DNA from: Pseudomonas sp. SL4(2022)
GTDB taxonomy: Bacteria > Pseudomonadota > Gammaproteobacteria > Pseudomonadales > Pseudomonadaceae
Reading direction: 5' to 3'
DNA length: 64,000 bases
Assembly (NCBI RefSeq): GCF_026625725.1
Contig: NZ_CP113060.1
Coordinates: forward strand, 1,866,001 to 1,930,000
The notes below the pieces were generated by a model. That model worked only from the letters and a program-made list of their open reading frames with translations, was not told the DNA's origin and did no database searches. Positions 43,485-52,630 of the stretch are shown in pieces (the first letter of the stretch is position 1; each line of letters begins with the position of its first letter). Position numbers and translations under genes: made by a program.

Positions 43485-43886
43485 TTAGCGGCGTGCAGGC
43501 ACCGGGCGTGTGCGGCCGCTGCCGTCGATGGCGACGAAGACGAACACCGCCTCAGTCACCTTGCGCCATTCGCTGGACAGCGGATCATCGCTCCACACTT
43601 CCACCAGCATTTGAATCGAGCTGCGGCCCACTTCCACGGTCTGGGTATAGAAGGACAGCTGTGCGCCCACAGCCACTGGCACCAGAAATGCCATGCGGTC
43701 GATGGCCACGGTGGCGACGCGGCCGCCGGCCACCTTGCTGGCCATGGCCGTGCCGGCCAGGTCCATCTGTGATACCAGCCAGCCGCCGAAAATATCGCCG
43801 AAACCATTGGTTTCACGCGGCAGTGCGGTCAGTTGCAGGGCTAGATCGCCCTGCGGGATGGGATCTTCCTGTTCGTACTCGATCAT
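43485..43886 (-). CDS. Acyl-CoA thioesterase, hotdog fold (YciA-like)
   Basis: A 133-residue hotdog-fold protein expected to hydrolyse acyl-CoA esters in the cytoplasm. The pattern ETNGFGDIFGGWLVSQMDLA places the catalytic Asp in GDIFGGW, and VATVAIDRMAFLVPVAVGAQ is the second typical block. The ATG at 43886 gives the usual family length; the in-frame extension to 43973 is not supported by a ribosome-binding site. It is most like the short YciA/acyl-CoA hydrolase group; natural substrates cannot be judged. Confidence 0.88.
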   Translation of the reverse strand: MIEYEQEDPIPQGDLALQLTALPRETNGFGDIFGGWLVSQMDLAGTAMASKVAGGRVATVAIDRMAFLVPVAVGAQLSFYTQTVEVGRSSIQMLVEVWSDDPLSSEWRKVTEAVFVFVAIDGSGRTRPVPARR

Positions 43887-44154
43887 GGTGGTGAGGCCCC
43901 AATGCCTGTTTCTTATGCTTAGTGTGGTGTGGGAGGTTCTGCAAAGGGTTTGCCGCTGGCCAAACCTTTGCACAATCCCCCGTGGCCCACGCGCTGGCCA
44001 CGGGCAGTATATCGGGCGGCGCGTTAGACGACGACCGCCGGGTTCTGCATTTGTCGATACGGTCCAACTGCCGGGTCGCGGCGCAATTTGCTATCGTGCC
44101 CCGGCTGCGGTGCAGCGCCCATAAATCCTGCCGACTATAAAGAAGCTGCCGACC

Positions 44155-45453
44155 ATGTCTTCCGTGCCCTCCAGCGCCGCGCGCGCGTTAACCCGAAGCG
44201 ACTACAAGACTCTTTCGCTGTCCGCCCTGGGCGGGGCGCTGGAATTCTACGACTTCATCATCTTTGTGTTCTTCGCCGCAGTAGTCGGCAAGTTATTCTT
44301 TCCTGCGGAAATGCCCGAGTGGCTGCGCCAGCTGCAGACCTTCGGCATTTTCGCTGCCGGCTACCTGGCGCGGCCGCTGGGCGGGATCATCATGGCCCAC
44401 TTTGGCGACCTGCTCGGGCGCAAGCGCATGTTCACCCTGAGCATCTTCCTTATGGCCGTGCCAACCCTGCTGATGGGCCTGCTGCCGACCTATGCGCAGA
44501 TCGGCATCTGGGCCCCGCTGGCGCTCCTGGCTCTGCGTGTTCTGCAGGGAGCGGCAATTGGTGGCGAGGTGCCGGGAGCTTGGGTGTTCGTCGCCGAACA
44601 CGTGCCGAAACGGCATATAGGTTTTGCCTGCAGCACCCTGACTGCGGGTCTGACTGTCGGCATCCTGCTCGGTTCCCTGACGGCCAGCCTGATCAACCGG
44701 GTTTTTACCCCTGAGGAGCTGGCGGCCTACGCCTGGCGCATTCCGTTTCTGGTTGGCGGCGTGTTCGGCCTGATCGCGGTCTACCTGCGCCGTTGGTTGG
44801 AGGAAACTCCGGTATTCGCCGAGATGCAGGTGCGCCGAACGTTGGCCGCTGAACTGCCGCTGAAAACTGTGGTGCGCGAACACCGTCCCGCAGTGATTCT
44901 GTGCATGTTGCTGACCTGGGTACTATCGGCCGGCATCGTCGTCGTGATCCTGATGACTCCGACCCTGCTGCAGACCCTGCACGGTTTCAAGCCGGCCGAG
45001 GCGCTGCAGGCCAACAGCCTGGCCATCGTCTGCCTGAGCCTGGGGTGTGTGCTGGCCGGCTGGCTGGCGGACCGGATTGGCGCCGGCAGGGTGTTCGTGG
45101 TCGGCGGCTTGCTGCTGTTGATCAGCTCCTGGACCTTCTATAGCAGCCTGAGCAGCCACCCTGAGCTGTTGCTGCCGTTATACGCCTTGGCTGGCCTGTG
45201 TGTCGGCATGATCGGCGCCATTCCGCTGGTAATGGTCACGGCTTTCCCGGCCGTAGTTCGTTTCTCCGGGTTGTCGTTCTCCTACAACCTGGCCTACGCC
45301 ATCTTCGGCGGCCTGACCCCGATTTTGGTCAGCCTGTTGTTGAAGTGGAGCCCGCTGGGTCCCGCTTATTATGTCGGGACCCTGTGCCTGGTGTTTATGC
45401 TGATCGGTGGCTGGCTGTGGCGGCGCGATACGCCGCATCAGGCCGCTACCTGA
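44155..45453 (+). CDS. MFS transporter (metabolite:H+ symporter type)
   Basis: A 432-residue major facilitator with twelve predicted membrane helices. The start ALGGALEFYDFIIFVFFAAV and the loop GDLLGRKRMFTLSIFLMAVP (motif between helices 2 and 3) are typical of the metabolite:H+ symporter family that includes ProP, ShiA and citrate carriers. Substrate cannot be assigned. A strong terminator follows, then the pst operon. Genes of this type occur just upstream of pstS in other pseudomonads. Confidence 0.88.
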   Translation: MSSVPSSAARALTRSDYKTLSLSALGGALEFYDFIIFVFFAAVVGKLFFPAEMPEWLRQLQTFGIFAAGYLARPLGGIIMAHFGDLLGRKRMFTLSIFLMAVPTLLMGLLPTYAQIGIWAPLALLALRVLQGAAIGGEVPGAWVFVAEHVPKRHIGFACSTLTAGLTVGILLGSLTASLINRVFTPEELAAYAWRIPFLVGGVFGLIAVYLRRWLEETPVFAEMQVRRTLAAELPLKTVVREHRPAVILCMLLTWVLSAGIVVVILMTPTLLQTLHGFKPAEALQANSLAIVCLSLGCVLAGWLADRIGAGRVFVVGGLLLLISSWTFYSSLSSHPELLLPLYALAGLCVGMIGAIPLVMVTAFPAVVRFSGLSFSYNLAYAIFGGLTPILVSLLLKWSPLGPAYYVGTLCLVFMLIGGWLWRRDTPHQAAT

Positions 45454-45468
45454 GCACAATTCCTGATG

Positions 45469-45502
45469 AAAAGGCCCGCTTGCGGGCCTTTTCAGTTTTT
45501 TT
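45469..45502 (+). terminator. Intrinsic terminator after the MFS gene
   Basis: AAAAGGCCCGC (45469-45479) and GCGGGCCTTTT (45482-45492) form an 11-base stem, followed by CAG and a run of seven T (45496-45502). It begins 15 bases beyond the MFS stop codon and isolates it from pstS. Confidence 0.93.
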
Positions 45503-45518
45503 GCACGCTTTAACCTAA

Positions 45519-45536
45519 TTGTCACATTCCATTCAT
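45519..45536 (+). promoter_or_regulatory. Pho box upstream of pstS
   Basis: TTGTCAC-ATTC-CATTCAT matches the PhoB-binding direct repeat (CTGTCAT, 4 bases, CTGTCAT) with 4 of 7 and 5 of 7 or better per half and the right 11-base period. It lies about 70 bases before the pstS start. Confidence 0.7.
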
Positions 45537-45604
45537 AGAGTGTTCTTACGGCCTGCAGATACTTGGCCCCGTTCTTATCAACACTAGTTTTCCAGGAGTA
45601 AGGC

Positions 45605-46570
45605 ATGAAACTTAAGCGTTTGATGGCGGCCATGACTTTTGTCGCCGCTGGCGTGGCGACCGCCACTGCGGTTGCTGGCGTTGATCCGGCTCTGCCGAGC
45701 TACAGCAAGATTTCCGGCGTATCGGGCAACCTGTCCAGCGTTGGCTCCGACTCCCTGGCCAACCTGATGACGCTGTGGGCTGAAGAGTTCAAAAAGGAAT
45801 ACCCGAACGTCAACATCCAGATCCAGGCGGCTGGCTCCTCGACTGCGCCACCCGCGCTGACTGAAGGCACTGCCAACCTCGGCCCGATGAGCCGCCCGAT
45901 GAAAGATGCCGAGTTCCAGGCATTTGAAGAGAAGTACGGTTACAAGCCGACTGCTGTCCCGGTTGCCATCGACGCCCTGGCGGTGTTTGTGCACAAGGAC
46001 AACCCGATCAAGAGCCTGGATATGGCGCAGATTGACGGTATTTTCTCTGCAACTCGCCTGTGCGGCGGCAGCAACATCAAAACCTGGGGCGATCTTGGTC
46101 TGACCGGTGATTGGGCGGATAAGCCAATTCAGCTGTTCGGTCGTAACTCCGTGTCCGGCACCTACGGTTACTTCAAGGAAACCGCTCTGTGCAAAGGCGA
46201 CTTCAAGCCTAATGTCAACGAGCAGCCAGGTTCGGCGTCTGTGGTGCAGTCGATCTCCAGCACCATCAATGCCATCGGCTACTCCGGTATCGGCTACAAG
46301 ACGTCCAGCGTACGTGCTGTAGCACTGTCCAAAAAAGGCGGCGAAGCCTTTGACGCCAACGAAGAAAACGCCCTGGCTGGCAAGTTCCCGCTGTCGCGCT
46401 TCTTCTACGTCTACGTCAACAAGGCACCGAACAAGCCGCTGAGCCCGCTGGATGCCGAGTTCATCAAGCTGGTGCTGTCCAAGCAAGGCCAGGATGTCGT
46501 AGTCAAAGACGGCTACATCCCGCTGCCGAAGAAAGTAGTGGATAAAACCATTCAGGAACTCGGTCTGTAA
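45605..46570 (+). CDS. pstS: Phosphate ABC transporter substrate-binding protein PstS
   Basis: A 321-residue periplasmic phosphate-binding protein. A signal peptide covers residues ~1-24 ([20 protein letters not shown]). The mature protein has [20 protein letters not shown] and [20 protein letters not shown], which supply phosphate-binding serines, and a second binding segment near [15 protein letters not shown]. It is preceded by a terminator and a Pho box, as expected for PhoB control. A second Pho box behind it suggests that pstC can also be transcribed separately. Confidence 0.94.
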   Translation: MKLKRLMAAMTFVAAGVATATAVAGVDPALPSYSKISGVSGNLSSVGSDSLANLMTLWAEEFKKEYPNVNIQIQAAGSSTAPPALTEGTANLGPMSRPMKDAEFQAFEEKYGYKPTAVPVAIDALAVFVHKDNPIKSLDMAQIDGIFSATRLCGGSNIKTWGDLGLTGDWADKPIQLFGRNSVSGTYGYFKETALCKGDFKPNVNEQPGSASVVQSISSTINAIGYSGIGYKTSSVRAVALSKKGGEAFDANEENALAGKFPLSRFFYVYVNKAPNKPLSPLDAEFIKLVLSKQGQDVVVKDGYIPLPKKVVDKTIQELGL

Positions 46571-46652
46571 GATCGGCCTGCCTGGCACGGACGCCAAGTA
46601 ACTCGCATGCCCGCCTTCGGTTACGACAGGTGGGCGTTGCTTTGTCAAAGCG

Positions 46653-46670
46653 CTGTAACTTTTCTGTCAT
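46653..46670 (+). promoter_or_regulatory. Pho box upstream of pstC
   Basis: CTGTAAC-TTTT-CTGTCAT is a near-perfect PhoB direct repeat with an 11-base period. It lies between pstS and pstC, 82 bases before the pstC start, so pstCAB-phoU probably has its own phosphate-controlled promoter. Confidence 0.82.
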
Positions 46671-46751
46671 ACAGTGTGGTTAAAGTGGCCGCGCGAATAG
46701 CGACAGAACTCATTATGGCGCGCTCATGGCTGCGCAGAGACGCTCTTACCT

Positions 46752-49037
46752 ATGAATGACTTGGCTAGTGAAACCATGACCGCCACCTCCAAATCCCTTG
46801 GGCTGGACTTCAACACTCCGGCTCTGCAGCGCAAACGGCGTATCCGTGCGCTGAAAGATCGCTTCGCCCGCTGGGCGGTATCCGTCGGCGGCCTGGCCGT
46901 ACTCGGAATGATCACCCTGATCTTCTTCTACCTGGCCTACGTGGTGCTGCCGATATTCCAGGGCGCCAGCCTGGAAAGCCGTAAAGCGGTCAGTGCGCCC
47001 TGGCTGAGTGAGGCCGGCGCACCGCTGCTGCTGACCCTGGAAGAGCAGAATCAAGTTGCCATGCGTCTGGATCAAAACGGCAAGGTGCAGTTCTTCGACG
47101 CCAAGAGCATGCAGGCGTTGAATGCGCAGCAGCTGCCGATTCCGGCCAACACCCAGATCGTCTCGGTGGGCCAGGACCAGCCAGGCACCAACCGCGTCGC
47201 CCTGGGCCTGTCCAACGGTCAGGTGCTGGTGTTCCAGCATACCTACAAGATCACCTACCCGAACGATGTGAAGACCATCAAGCCGGGCGTCGAATACCCC
47301 TTCGGTGAGGCGCCGATCAGCCTCGATCCGCAGGGCCGCTCGCTGGATCATATCGGCATCAGCCTAAACAGCGAGACCCTGATGCTCGCGGGCTCCACTG
47401 ATACCGAGCTGCATGTGCTGAGCCTGGGTCGCGAAGAAAACGTGATGACCGGCGAAGTGACTCTCAGCGAGGAGCGTATTGCCCTCCCGCAGATTGCCGA
47501 ACCGATCAAAGCGCTGATCATCGACCCGCGTCAGATGTGGCTGTATGTGATCAACGGTCGCAGCACGGCGGATGTCTTCGATCTGCGTGGCAAGAGCCTG
47601 AACGGCCGCTACAAGCTGCTGGAAGACGGCAAGCTGGAAGTTACCAACGCCACCGCGTTACTCGGCGGCATCTCGCTGATGATTGGTGACAGCAGCGGCG
47701 TTATTCAGCAGTGGTTCATGGTCCGTGATGCTGACGAAAAGGCCGCACTCAAGCCGATTCGCAGCTTCAAGATGGCTGGCAGCCCAATCGTGCAGATCAT
47801 CCCGGAAGAGCGCCGTAAGGGCTTTATCGCGATGGACGCCAAGGGCAACCTGGGGATCTTCCACAGCACTGCACACCGCACCCTGCTGGTAGAGCCCGTT
47901 GTTGAAGGGCAGGCCGTAGCCGCCCTGTCACCGCGCGCCAACCGTGTGTTGGTGGAGGCAGATGGCAAGCTGCAACGCTTCGTGGTCGACAACCCGCACC
48001 CGGAGATTTCCTGGAGCTCGCTGTGGGGCAAGGTCTGGTACGAGAACTACGATGCTCCTGGCTATGTCTGGCAGTCCACGTCGGCCAACACCGACGCCGA
48101 GCCCAAACTGAGCCTCGCGCCGCTGACCTTTGGTACGTTGAAGGCCGCCTTCTACGCCATGCTCCTGGCTGCACCGCTGGCGATTGCGGCAGCCGTCTAC
48201 ACCGCTTACTTCATGGCCCCAGCCATGCGCCGTAAGGTCAAACCGGTGATCGAGCTGATGGAAGCGCTGCCCACGGTGATCCTCGGCTTCTTTGCCGGGC
48301 TGTTCCTCGCCCCTTATGTAGAGGGACACCTGCCGGGTATCTTCAGTCTGCTGATCTTCACTCCCATCGGCATCCTGCTGGCTGGTTACCTGTGGAGCCG
48401 TCTACCCGAGTCGATTCGCCTGAGCGTGCCGGATGGCTGGGAGTCGGCCCTGCTGATCCCGGTGATCCTGCTGGTGGGCTATATCTCGCTGAGCATGAGC
48501 GGGCACCTGGAGAACTGGCTGTTCGACGGCAACATGCGCATGTGGTTGAGCAATGACCTGGGCATCCCTTTCGATCAGCGCAACGCGCTAGTCGTGGGTC
48601 TGGCCATGGGCTTTGCGGTGATCCCGAACATCTATTCGATTGCCGAAGACGCCGTGTTCAGCGTGCCGAAGAGCCTGACGTTCGGTTCGCTGGCCCTGGG
48701 TGCTACGCCCTGGCAAACCCTGACGCGTGTGGTGATCCTCACTGCCAGCCCGGGCATCTTCTCGGCGATCATGATCGGCATGGGCCGTGCCGTGGGCGAA
48801 ACCATGATCGTGCTGATGGCCACGGGCAACACCGCGATCATGGACATGAACATCTTTGAGGGCCTGCGCACCTTGGCCGCTAACGTGGCGGTGGAAATGC
48901 CCGAGTCCGAGGTGGGGGGCACCCATTACCGTGTGCTGTTCCTCTCGGCACTGGTGCTGCTGTCGTTCACCTTTGTCATGAACACCCTGGCGGAGCTGGT
49001 GCGCCAGCGTCTGCGCGTCAAGTACGCCTCGCTCTAA
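46752..49037 (+). CDS. pstC: Phosphate ABC transporter permease PstC, long form
   Basis: A 761-residue permease, much longer than the ~300 residues of enteric PstC. After a first membrane helix (~residues 40-62) comes a ~380-residue periplasmic region with repeat-like beta character (for example MWLYVINGRSTADVFDLRG). The permease domain with its transport-signature EAA loop (SLALGATPWQTLTRVVILTA) fills the last ~300 residues. Such extended PstC proteins are normal in Pseudomonas. It is followed by pstA with a 15-base gap. Confidence 0.94.
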   Translation: MNDLASETMTATSKSLGLDFNTPALQRKRRIRALKDRFARWAVSVGGLAVLGMITLIFFYLAYVVLPIFQGASLESRKAVSAPWLSEAGAPLLLTLEEQNQVAMRLDQNGKVQFFDAKSMQALNAQQLPIPANTQIVSVGQDQPGTNRVALGLSNGQVLVFQHTYKITYPNDVKTIKPGVEYPFGEAPISLDPQGRSLDHIGISLNSETLMLAGSTDTELHVLSLGREENVMTGEVTLSEERIALPQIAEPIKALIIDPRQMWLYVINGRSTADVFDLRGKSLNGRYKLLEDGKLEVTNATALLGGISLMIGDSSGVIQQWFMVRDADEKAALKPIRSFKMAGSPIVQIIPEERRKGFIAMDAKGNLGIFHSTAHRTLLVEPVVEGQAVAALSPRANRVLVEADGKLQRFVVDNPHPEISWSSLWGKVWYENYDAPGYVWQSTSANTDAEPKLSLAPLTFGTLKAAFYAMLLAAPLAIAAAVYTAYFMAPAMRRKVKPVIELMEALPTVILGFFAGLFLAPYVEGHLPGIFSLLIFTPIGILLAGYLWSRLPESIRLSVPDGWESALLIPVILLVGYISLSMSGHLENWLFDGNMRMWLSNDLGIPFDQRNALVVGLAMGFAVIPNIYSIAEDAVFSVPKSLTFGSLALGATPWQTLTRVVILTASPGIFSAIMIGMGRAVGETMIVLMATGNTAIMDMNIFEGLRTLAANVAVEMPESEVGGTHYRVLFLSALVLLSFTFVMNTLAELVRQRLRVKYASL

Positions 49038-49052
49038 GGCTTGGGAAGGTAT

Positions 49053-50729
49053 ATGTCCGTGAAACAGAACAACCTGAAAACCTGGTTCAAGAGCGGTACG
49101 CCGTGGATCTGGATGAACGCCGGCGCGGTATCGATCTCCGTGATCATGACCCTGGGCCTGCTGATGGTGATTGCCGTGCGTGGTCTTGGCCACTTCTGGC
49201 CGGCTGATATCGTTGAGGCTGACTACCGGATTCCCGGTCAGGAATCCCGCGTGATGGCCGGCGAGATCACTCAGGTCGAAGAAGTACCGCGTGCGCGCCT
49301 GGCAGCCTCCGGCCTGCCGGTGGACAGCGAAGGTGGTGAGTTCATGACCCGCGAACTGTTCAAAGTGGGCAACCGCGACCTGTATGGCGCGGACTTCACC
49401 TGGGTGGTGGGCGAGTGGCTGAGCAATCCGCGCACTCCGGAAAACCTCACCGCCTTCGAGCGTCGTGAATGGGGCAACTTCTACGGCTACCTGGTCAACG
49501 TCAAGGAAAACGGCGAACTGGTTGCCGAAGGTGATGCCAGCTGGGCTGCCCTGCAGGAGCGCCTGGTTCGTGTTGAACAGCTGCACGCGCAGCTGGTGAG
49601 CCTGGAGAAGAAGGACATTGGTCGAATCAACGCCGGCCTTGAGCGCATTCGCCTGCAAACCCGCAAACTGGAGCTGCAGGGCAAGCTGGATGCCGTGGCC
49701 CAGGCTGAGCTGGACGCCGAGCGTGCCCAGTGGGATGCCGAGTACAAGGTGTTGGAAACCGAGCTGATCGCTCTCAACCAGGCGTTCAACCGTGACAGCG
49801 TCACGCTGAAGAGTGTTGATGGCCGCGAAATTACCATCACCCTCGGTAAAGTGGTGCGGGCCTTCCAGCCTAACGCTATGGGTCTGGGCGACAAGGTCAG
49901 TTTCTACTTTGCCAAGCTGTGGGAATTCGTCAGTGATGATCCACGTGAGGCCAATACCGAAGGCGGCATTTTCCCGGCAATCTTCGGCACCGTGATGATG
50001 ACCCTGATCATGGCCGTGATCGTCACCCCGTTTGGTGTGGTGGCGGCCATCTACCTGCGTGAGTATGCCAAGCAGGGCCCGCTGACCCGGGTGATCCGCA
50101 TCGCGGTGAACAACCTGGCAGGTGTACCGGCGATCGTCTACGGCGTATTCGGCCTGGGCTTCTTCGTCTATGTGTTGGGTGGTTCGATCGACAGCCTGTT
50201 TTTCCCGGAAGCGGCGCCAGCACCGACCTTCGGTACGCCGGGCCTGCTCTGGGCCTCGCTGACTCTGGCGATTCTTGCGGTTCCGGTGGTGATCGTGGCC
50301 ACTGAAGAAGGGTTGGCGCGCATTCCACGGGCCGTGCGCGAAGGCTCCCTGGCACTCGGTGCAACCAAGGTGGAAACCCTCTGGCGCGTTGTGCTGCCAA
50401 TGGCCAGCCCGGCCATGATGACCGGGCTGATCCTCGCTGTGGCGCGTGCCGCTGGCGAAGTGGCGCCTCTGATGCTGGTAGGCGTGGTCAAGCTGGCCCC
50501 GAGTCTGCCGGTGGATGGCAACTACCCGTATTTGCACCTCGATCAGAAGATCATGCACCTGGGCTTCCATATCTATGACGTCGGCTTCCAGAGCCCCAAC
50601 GTCGAAGCTGCGCGACCGCTGGTGTATGCCACTGCGTTGCTGCTGGTGCTGGTTATCGCGTTGCTCAACTTGAGTGCGGTGTACCTGCGTAACCACCTGC
50701 GCGAGAAGTACAAGGCGCTGGATCACTGA
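49053..50729 (+). CDS. pstA: Phosphate ABC transporter permease PstA, long form
   Basis: A 558-residue permease with a ~270-residue N-terminal extension: one membrane helix (~residues 20-45), then a periplasmic region with a coiled-coil-like stretch (LQERLVRVEQLHAQLVSLEK) before the permease domain from about residue 300. The EAA loop is visible as GSLALGATKVETLWRVVLPM. The ATG at 49053, with GGAAGG 5 bases upstream, is preferred over an in-frame TTG at 49041. The partner PstC has a similar extension, so the two likely form an enlarged periplasmic part. Confidence 0.94.
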   Translation: MSVKQNNLKTWFKSGTPWIWMNAGAVSISVIMTLGLLMVIAVRGLGHFWPADIVEADYRIPGQESRVMAGEITQVEEVPRARLAASGLPVDSEGGEFMTRELFKVGNRDLYGADFTWVVGEWLSNPRTPENLTAFERREWGNFYGYLVNVKENGELVAEGDASWAALQERLVRVEQLHAQLVSLEKKDIGRINAGLERIRLQTRKLELQGKLDAVAQAELDAERAQWDAEYKVLETELIALNQAFNRDSVTLKSVDGREITITLGKVVRAFQPNAMGLGDKVSFYFAKLWEFVSDDPREANTEGGIFPAIFGTVMMTLIMAVIVTPFGVVAAIYLREYAKQGPLTRVIRIAVNNLAGVPAIVYGVFGLGFFVYVLGGSIDSLFFPEAAPAPTFGTPGLLWASLTLAILAVPVVIVATEEGLARIPRAVREGSLALGATKVETLWRVVLPMASPAMMTGLILAVARAAGEVAPLMLVGVVKLAPSLPVDGNYPYLHLDQKIMHLGFHIYDVGFQSPNVEAARPLVYATALLLVLVIALLNLSAVYLRNHLREKYKALDH

Positions 50730-50736
50730 TTTTTAC

Positions 50737-50761
50737 GCCGCCCAGCCCATGGCTGGGCGGC
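50737..50761. promoter_or_regulatory. Strong hairpin between pstA and pstB
   Basis: GCCGCCCAGCC (50737-50747) and GGCTGGGCGGC (50751-50761) form a perfect 11-base stem with a 3-base loop, 7 bases after the pstA stop. No T tract follows on either strand, so mRNA stabilisation or processing within the pst message is more likely than full termination. Confidence 0.6.
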
Positions 50762-50792
50762 ATAGACGAATTGTTAGCGTAGGGAGCATCCC

Positions 50793-51626
50793 ATGCAGCA
50801 CGAAACACATACACACGGTATCGACATGGCGGCCCTGGGCCGTGATCGCCAAGGTCTGGACATGAGCAAGGAGCGCGTTGCCATCGACGTGCCAGGTCTG
50901 AACCTGTACTACGGCGAAAAACAGGCATTGTTCGATGTCAAAATGACCATCCCCAATCAGCGGGTGACGGCCTTTATCGGCCCGTCCGGTTGCGGCAAGT
51001 CGACCCTGCTGCGCACCTTCAACCGGATGAATGATCTGGTTGACGGTTGCCGCGTCGAAGGCGAGATCAACCTCGATGGCAACAACATCTACCGCAAGGG
51101 CGAAGACGTGGCCGAGCTGCGTCGTCGCGTCGGCATGGTGTTCCAGAAGCCCAACCCGTTCCCCAAGAGCATTTACGAGAACGTGGTTTACGGCCTGCGC
51201 ATCCAGGGTATTAACCAGAAGCGCGTGCTCGATGAAGCCGTGGAGTGGGCACTGAAAAGCGCGGCGCTGTGGGATGAGGTCAAAGACCGTCTGCACGAGT
51301 CGGCTCTCGGCCTGTCCGGTGGTCAGCAACAGCGTCTGGTGATCGCCCGCACTGTGGCTGTACAGCCGGAAGTGCTGCTGCTCGACGAACCTTGCTCGGC
51401 GCTGGACCCGATTTCCACGCTGAAAGTCGAAGAGCTGATCTACGAACTGAAATCCAAATACACCATCGTCATCGTGACTCACAACATGCAGCAGGCGGCG
51501 CGGGTTTCGGACTACACGGCGTTTATGTACATGGGCAAACTGATCGAGTTTGGTGATACCGATACGCTGTTCACCAACCCAGAGAAGAAGCAGACAGAAG
51601 ACTACATCACCGGCCGTTACGGTTGA
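50793..51626 (+). CDS. pstB: Phosphate ABC transporter ATPase PstB
   Basis: A 277-residue ATPase that powers phosphate import. Walker A ([15 protein letters not shown]) is near residue 66, the ABC signature ([14 protein letters not shown]) near 172 and Walker B ([13 protein letters not shown]) near 192, with the switch His in [10 protein letters not shown]. The first ~30 residues are an extra polar segment relative to enteric PstB. It lies 63 bases behind pstA, with a hairpin between. Confidence 0.97.
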   Translation: MQHETHTHGIDMAALGRDRQGLDMSKERVAIDVPGLNLYYGEKQALFDVKMTIPNQRVTAFIGPSGCGKSTLLRTFNRMNDLVDGCRVEGEINLDGNNIYRKGEDVAELRRRVGMVFQKPNPFPKSIYENVVYGLRIQGINQKRVLDEAVEWALKSAALWDEVKDRLHESALGLSGGQQQRLVIARTVAVQPEVLLLDEPCSALDPISTLKVEELIYELKSKYTIVIVTHNMQQAARVSDYTAFMYMGKLIEFGDTDTLFTNPEKKQTEDYITGRYG

Positions 51627-51768
51627 TGGTCACGCCAGAACGCGCCGGGCGGCGTTAGCGAAGCTTGCCGTACACATCGTACTGTCTGCGCTTCGCCTCC
51701 TTGCCCGACACGCTCTGACAAAGTCCATCTACTGTCGATACGTATCCGGTTAATTCAAGGGTTTGCAT

Positions 51769-52500
51769 ATGATCAACAAAGAAAACCTTACCCAGCATAT
51801 CTCCCAGCAATTCAACGTCGAGCTGGAGGAGGTGCGCAGCCACCTGCTGGCGATGGGCGGCCTGGTCGAGAAGCAGGTTAACGACGCCGTCACCGCGCTG
51901 ATCGATGCCGACTCCGGTCTGGCTCAGCAAGTGCGTGAGATCGATGACCAGATCAACCAGATGGAACGCAATATCGACGAGGAGTGCGTACGCATTCTCG
52001 CCCGTCGTCAGCCCGCCGCGTCTGACCTGCGTTTGATCATCAGCATCTCCAAGTCGGTAATCGATCTCGAGCGAATCGGCGACGAAGCCACCAAGATCGC
52101 CAAGCGCGCCATCCTGTTGTGCGAAGAAGGCGAAGCGCCGCGTGGCTATGTGGAAGTGCGCCACATCGGTGATCAGGTGCGCAAGATGGTGCAGGAGGCG
52201 CTGGACGCGTTCGCCCGTTTCGATGCTGATCTGGCGTTGTCGGTGGCGCAGTATGACAAGACTGTTGACCGTGAGTACAAGACGGCCTTGCGTGAGCTGG
52301 TGACCTACATGATGGAAGATCCGCGCTCGATCGCGCGTGTTCTCAATATCATCTGGGCCCTGCGTTCGCTGGAGCGCATCGGCGACCACGCCCGCAACAT
52401 CGCCGAACTGGTGATCTACCTGGTTCGCGGCACCGATGTGAAACACATTGGTCTGACCCGCATGCAGGAAGAAGTGCAGGGTAACGGCAAGGGCAATTGA
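51769..52500 (+). CDS. phoU: Phosphate-signalling regulator PhoU
   Basis: A 243-residue helical protein made of two PhoU repeats, which transmits the state of the Pst transporter to PhoR. Metal-binding-type motifs are seen in each half (QPAASDLRLIISISKSVIDL with RIGDEATKIA; ARVLNIIWALRSLERIGDHA with RNIAELVIYL). The ATG at 51769 follows AAGGG and gives the family length; the upstream TTG at 51763 is not needed. It is the last gene of the pst operon. Confidence 0.96.
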   Translation: MINKENLTQHISQQFNVELEEVRSHLLAMGGLVEKQVNDAVTALIDADSGLAQQVREIDDQINQMERNIDEECVRILARRQPAASDLRLIISISKSVIDLERIGDEATKIAKRAILLCEEGEAPRGYVEVRHIGDQVRKMVQEALDAFARFDADLALSVAQYDKTVDREYKTALRELVTYMMEDPRSIARVLNIIWALRSLERIGDHARNIAELVIYLVRGTDVKHIGLTRMQEEVQGNGKGN

Positions 52501-52630
52501 GCCGCGGCGGGCGGAGAATCCTGCTGCTCCGCCTGCAGCCTGCGTGTATTTGCACACATATGTTGTAATTCGGTTGGCCTTTGCCCAGCAGCCGTGACTA
52601 TGCTTAAGGCCACGTTAATGGGAGTGGTCG

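Noticed and set aside
50737..50761. Strong hairpin between pstA and pstB as a terminator
   Set aside because: No T tract follows on either strand and pstB-phoU clearly belong to the same functional operon, so full termination is unlikely; listed as a regulatory hairpin instead.
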